From: an uncultured Clostridia bacterium
Lineage (GTDB): Bacteria; Bacillota; Clostridia; UBA1381
Assembly: GCA_934454215.1 (NCBI GenBank)
Contig: CAKSGG010000070.1
Location: 1-17,003, forward strand
DNA length: 17,003 bases
Reading direction: 5' to 3'
Shown: positions 14,581 through 17,003 of the stretch, in pieces
How positions within the stretch are numbered: the first letter of the stretch is position 1
Layout: each line of letters begins with the position of its first letter
The notes under the pieces: generated by a model
Told to the model about the DNA's origin: nothing
The model's database searches: none
The model's input: the letters and a program-made list of their open reading frames with translations, nothing else
Position numbers and translations under genes: made by a program

Positions 14581-15709
14581 TTTTATAAATTTATTAAAAA
14601 ACGCATTAAAGCCGGACAAAGTTATTGTTGATAACATCAATTATGATGAAATTGAATTGATTGCAAATAACCATTTATGCTTGTCGCTGATATATGATGG
14701 CACTGCGAGAGCCTCACAACCTTTACCTGAATTATGGAAAAAGTATAGCCTTTGGGTAGTGGCGAATAATTATAAAAATTTGAATGTGCAATCGAAAGTA
14801 ATATCTATTCTCGAAAATAATAATATTAATTGTGCTGTTTTGAAAGGAATAACAGTTTCAAGAAATTATCCAGAGCCTTTATACAGACCTTTAGGTGATA
14901 TTGATATTCTTGTTGCAGCTGATAAATATGACACTGCTATAAATATTTTAACAGGAACAACGCAAAGGGATTATGAACACCTTAAACATAAATTTCATTA
15001 TCAGTTTTTGTATGAAGGAGTCAGCATTGAAATACATAAATCAATAACTGAGTACACAAATGACGAATATGGATATAAGTTGAAAAAATATTTGAGGAAA
15101 GCACTTGACAATACAAAAACAGAAATATATGATTGTTTTTCTTTCCCGATGCTTTCCGATGAATTTCAGATTATTTCATTAGCACTGCATACTCAAAGGC
15201 ACTTCATTGAACACAAAGCTACAATGAGAATGGTTTGTGATTTTGCGATAGCTGTCCGAAGTATAGAAAATGATATATGGAATAACAAGGTTTATCCGGC
15301 ATTATGCGAAGTTGATGTAGAAATATTTTCTTGTGCAATTATGGAACTTTCCTCAAAATATTTAGGTATGGATTTTAGCGGTAAAACAAAAGAACAAATT
15401 GACAATGAAACCGTAGAAGAATTGATTTTGGAATTTTTATGTGACGGCATATCACCTTCATATACTGACACCCAGAATCAAAATTGCAAAAAAACATTAA
15501 TAAATATGTTATTTACGATTAGACAAATTGTAAAAAGGGATTTTAAGATCATAGAAAAGTTTCCTGCTCTATTTCCTGTTTTCTGCATCTATGTTCCATT
15601 ACGATCCCTGTTCAGAAAACTTAGCGGCAAGAGAAAAAATATAACTATTACCGGATATGGAGCATCTTATAACAGACGCAATAGTTTATGCAAAAAGCTC
15701 AAACTTTAG
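14561..15709 (+). CDS. Nucleotidyltransferase-fold protein (NTP_transf_5-like), function unknown
   Basis: A 382-residue protein. The ATG at 14561 is used because GAGAGG (14547-14552) precedes it. The central motif LKG (94-96) ... YRPLGDIDILV (108-118) gives the Asp113-x-Asp115 metal pair of nucleotidyltransferase-fold enzymes, and VSIEIH (154-159) supplies a likely third acidic residue, Glu157. This is the pattern of the uncharacterised PF14907 family. It is common as the last gene in Firmicutes exopolysaccharide and some natural-product clusters, but no reaction is established to my knowledge. Possible roles are nucleotidylation of a protein or a sugar, or a non-catalytic regulatory role. 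It overlaps the flippase gene by 20 bp, so it belongs to the operon. The active-site residues look intact. Confidence 0.8.
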   Translation: MNKNQNDFINLLKNALKPDKVIVDNINYDEIELIANNHLCLSLIYDGTARASQPLPELWKKYSLWVVANNYKNLNVQSKVISILENNNINCAVLKGITVSRNYPEPLYRPLGDIDILVAADKYDTAINILTGTTQRDYEHLKHKFHYQFLYEGVSIEIHKSITEYTNDEYGYKLKKYLRKALDNTKTEIYDCFSFPMLSDEFQIISLALHTQRHFIEHKATMRMVCDFAIAVRSIENDIWNNKVYPALCEVDVEIFSCAIMELSSKYLGMDFSGKTKEQIDNETVEELILEFLCDGISPSYTDTQNQNCKKTLINMLFTIRQIVKRDFKIIEKFPALFPVFCIYVPLRSLFRKLSGKRKNITITGYGASYNRRNSLCKKLKL

Positions 15710-15976
15710 AAGTCTTGGTAAACTTGAAATATTTACTTTATAAGAAAATATAAAGGCATTAAGTATATTTCATTTGTTGTTACTGGTATTTTGGGTATAT
15801 AGATGGATTAATATTCTATCCACACAGCGCAAAAAATAAAATCAAAAATATCTGGTATATCCGCAATAAGTAAAAATGATGTACAATAATATCAGAAATT
15901 ATTGAAACATATTGGCTTAGACTATCATTTTTAAATATATTTACCAAATCAACATATAAAATCAAATAATATTAAT
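15710..15976. other. AT-rich intergenic DNA with no recognisable gene
   Basis: These 267 bases between the last operon gene and its terminator contain frequent stops in all frames and no convincing start/SD combination. A 3' untranslated region or decayed sequence at the end of the cargo are both possible. I see no RNA family, repeat or promoter that I can support. Confidence 0.4.
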
Positions 15977-16027
15977 AAAACCAAAAAAAGTCTTTACTCT
16001 CTGACTTTTTTTGGTTTTTTATTTTTT
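15977..16027 (+). terminator. Strong intrinsic terminator of the polysaccharide operon
   Basis: A perfect 16-bp stem, AAAACCAAAAAAAGTC (15977-15992) with GACTTTTTTTGGTTTT (16003-16018), a 10-nt loop, and a T-run continuing TTATTTTTT to 16027. On the minus strand the stem is also followed by T-rich sequence, but the preceding bases make the plus direction stronger. It separates the operon from the ICE regulator genes. Confidence 0.9.
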
Positions 16028-16137
16028 GAAAATAATTTTAATTTTTTTCTGAAAAAAGTTGTATTTTCGGACTTTTTGCTGTTTATAAGATGAAAGGGAA
16101 AAAACACCGACTTTCTGTGTGAAAGGAGGTGAGAAAA
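16028..16137 (+). promoter_or_regulatory. Leader of the sigma-like gene, with a block shared with 1033-1070
   Basis: 16051-16088 resembles 1033-1070 (28 of 38 identical, ungapped). The block ends in GTTTATAAG, which may include a -10 (TATAAG, 16084-16089); the best -35 (TTGTAT, 16059-16064) is 19 bp away, so the promoter call is weak. A consensus SD, AAAGGAGGTGA (16122-16132), decides the start of the next gene at 16138. Confidence 0.45.
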
Positions 16138-16557
16138 ATGACTCAGAACGATATACGTATATCAAAACAATTCTGCAAATTCTGCGTGCGTGTATTAAAA
16201 CACGAAGCGGTTAATATCGAAGCGGAATTTGCAAGGCAAAGGAAACGAGAAAAATCCCTTGATGAGCTGACAAATGATGAAATTATCAGCCTGTCAGCAT
16301 ATGATGAATATTTTGCGGACGAGCATATATTCAATGTTCTTGACAAGGAAATTGTCGTAAATGACGCTGCACTGGCAGATGTTATATCAAAACTGCCACA
16401 GGCAAAACGTGATGTTATCTTGCTTTCCTTTTTTGCCGGAATGACCGATAAGGAAATCGGCAGAGAGCTTGGCGCAATTCAGCAGACAATTTCAAAAAGA
16501 CGGCTCAGCTCACTTTTGCAGCTTAGAAAACTTTTAGATGAGGAGGGTTTTGAATGA
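16138..16557 (+). CDS. Small sigma-70-like regulator of a conjugative element
   Basis: A 139-residue protein. The ATG at 16138 is preferred because the SD AAAGGAGGTGA ends six bases before it; a GTG at 16129 lies inside that SD. The C-terminal part (about 83-135) is a sigma region 4-type helix-turn-helix: LPQAKRDVILLSFFAGMTDK, then EIGRELG and the recognition segment QQTISKRRLSSLLQLRKLL. The N-terminal half lacks a clear region 2 and has a charged linker. Proteins of this size are regular members of Tn1549/Tn916-like element backbones (Orf7-like), where they control element genes. The stop overlaps the next start by ATGA. Its presence downstream of the polysaccharide terminator marks the return to ICE backbone. 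Whether it acts as a true sigma factor is not settled by sequence. Confidence 0.88.
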   Translation: MTQNDIRISKQFCKFCVRVLKHEAVNIEAEFARQRKREKSLDELTNDEIISLSAYDEYFADEHIFNVLDKEIVVNDAALADVISKLPQAKRDVILLSFFAGMTDKEIGRELGAIQQTISKRRLSSLLQLRKLLDEEGFE

Positions 16558-16790
16558 CAAAGCAACTTGCGGAAATTCCCAGACATACCATTGACGGAGC
16601 TGTCAGCGGTAATGCGGAAGATTTAGCTTTCGTACTCGGTTATTTCAGCGGATACATAAAGAAACTTGCCACACGTACATTAAAAGATGAATACGGCAAT
16701 GAATATCTTTATGTTGACGAGGATATGCGACTGAGATTAGAATCAAAACTTATGAAAAGTATTGTTTCCAATTTTGAAATACGAAAGTAA
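16554..16790 (+). CDS. Small helix-turn-helix ICE protein (HTH_16/Orf8-like)
   Basis: A 78-residue protein with the pattern IPRHTIDGAVSGNAEDLAFVL (about 8-28), then a basic segment KKLATRTLKDEYGNEYLYVDED and RLRLESKLMKSI. This matches the short helix-turn-helix proteins (PF12645-like) encoded directly behind the sigma-like gene in Tn916/Tn1549-type elements. It is translationally coupled through ATGA to its partner and followed ten bases later by a terminator, so the two form one short operon. A joint role in regulating conjugation or excision genes is inferred from the conserved pairing. The biochemical function is unknown. Confidence 0.88.
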   Translation: MTKQLAEIPRHTIDGAVSGNAEDLAFVLGYFSGYIKKLATRTLKDEYGNEYLYVDEDMRLRLESKLMKSIVSNFEIRK

Positions 16791-16799
16791 TTGAGTGGC

Positions 16800-16837
16800 G
16801 GGAGTGCGTTCCCTTTCCGCACTTCCTTTCTTTTTAT
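16800..16837 (+). terminator. Intrinsic terminator after the sigma/HTH gene pair
   Basis: GGGAGTGCG (16800-16808) pairs with CGCACTTCC (16818-16826), nine pairs including one G-T, with a 9-nt loop, followed by TTTCTTTTTAT. Confidence 0.85.
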
Positions 16838-16841
16838 CGTT

Positions 16842-16931
16842 CTATCAAAACATAGTCATAATTGGATATGCTTTGATAGGCTGATAATAGCTTAAAATAA
16901 ATGTTCTTTGACAAAGAAAGCGCACCGGCGC
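16842..16931. repeat. Cluster of short inverted repeats in the leader of the next, unseen gene
   Basis: Three small symmetric elements follow the terminator: CTATCAAA/TTTGATAG (16842-16849/16872-16879), TTCTTT-gac-AAAGAA (16904-16918), and GCGC-accg-GCGC (16920-16931). In this kind of element the excisionase/integrase module often lies beyond the sigma/HTH pair, so regulatory operators or recombination-related sites are possible. I cannot assign a function. No supported CDS starts before the window ends. Confidence 0.35.
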
Positions 16932-17003
16932 AGTATAGACAGTCTTTCAACATTCAGTCATAGCAGAGCTTATACAGTAAATGCGCCACGATGGCAGGGG
17001 CTT

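Noticed and set aside
15780..15870. Short hydrophobic or basic open stretches in the intergenic DNA
   Set aside because: No start codon with SD, less than about 35 codons between stops, and no recognisable family.
16981..17003. ATG at 16981 as the start of the next gene
   Set aside because: No SD upstream, and only seven codons are visible before the window ends.

Overview
The window is AT-rich DNA of the kind found in anaerobic gut Clostridia (Firmicutes). This is suggested by strong AGGAGG-type ribosome binding sites, consensus sigma-A promoters, intrinsic terminators, and transfer and regulatory genes of the Tn1549/Tn916-like integrative conjugative element (ICE) type. No taxon-specific marker is present, so genus cannot be given.

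Layout. (1) 1-850, minus strand: 5' part of a MOBP-type relaxase and, upstream and overlapping it, mobC. (2) 851-1262: non-coding DNA with three consecutive hairpins just upstream of mobC (candidate oriT), a further hairpin, a leader-like block ending in an 8-codon ORF, and the promoter of the next gene. (3) 1263-2102, plus strand: a complete tyrosine recombinase. (4) 2136-2407: a perfect 25-bp inverted repeat enclosing 222 bp. The enclosed segment carries a full-consensus promoter pointing LEFT, away from the downstream operon, and an intrinsic terminator stopping RIGHTWARD transcription. This is an invertible promoter, captured in the predicted OFF orientation. (5) 2436-15709: eleven tightly packed plus-strand genes forming an exopolysaccharide/capsule operon. 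The order is: SF2 helicase with nine helicase-associated repeats; NeuD/PglD-like acyltransferase; initiating phosphoglycosyl transferase; GT2; polysaccharide pyruvyl transferase; GT2; GT4; Wzy-like polymerase; GT2; Wzx-like flippase; NTP_transf_5 nucleotidyltransferase-fold protein. A strong terminator lies at 15977-16025. (6) 16138-16790: a small sigma-70-like regulator and an HTH protein overlapping by ATGA, typical of ICE backbones, then a terminator and the start of a leader for the next gene.

How it works together (inference). The recombinase next to the switch is the natural candidate to flip it. After inversion, the TTGACA-N17-TATAAT promoter would start a transcript about 77 nt upstream of the helicase gene and run through the whole polysaccharide operon, while the terminator would turn round and stop blocking it. 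The repeat unit would be started on undecaprenyl phosphate by the phosphoglycosyl transferase, extended by four glycosyltransferases, decorated with pyruvate and acyl groups, flipped by Wzx and polymerised by Wzy. The module sits between conjugation and ICE regulatory genes, so it looks like a mobile, phase-variable surface-polysaccharide cassette. The least expected part is the helicase as first gene of the switched operon.
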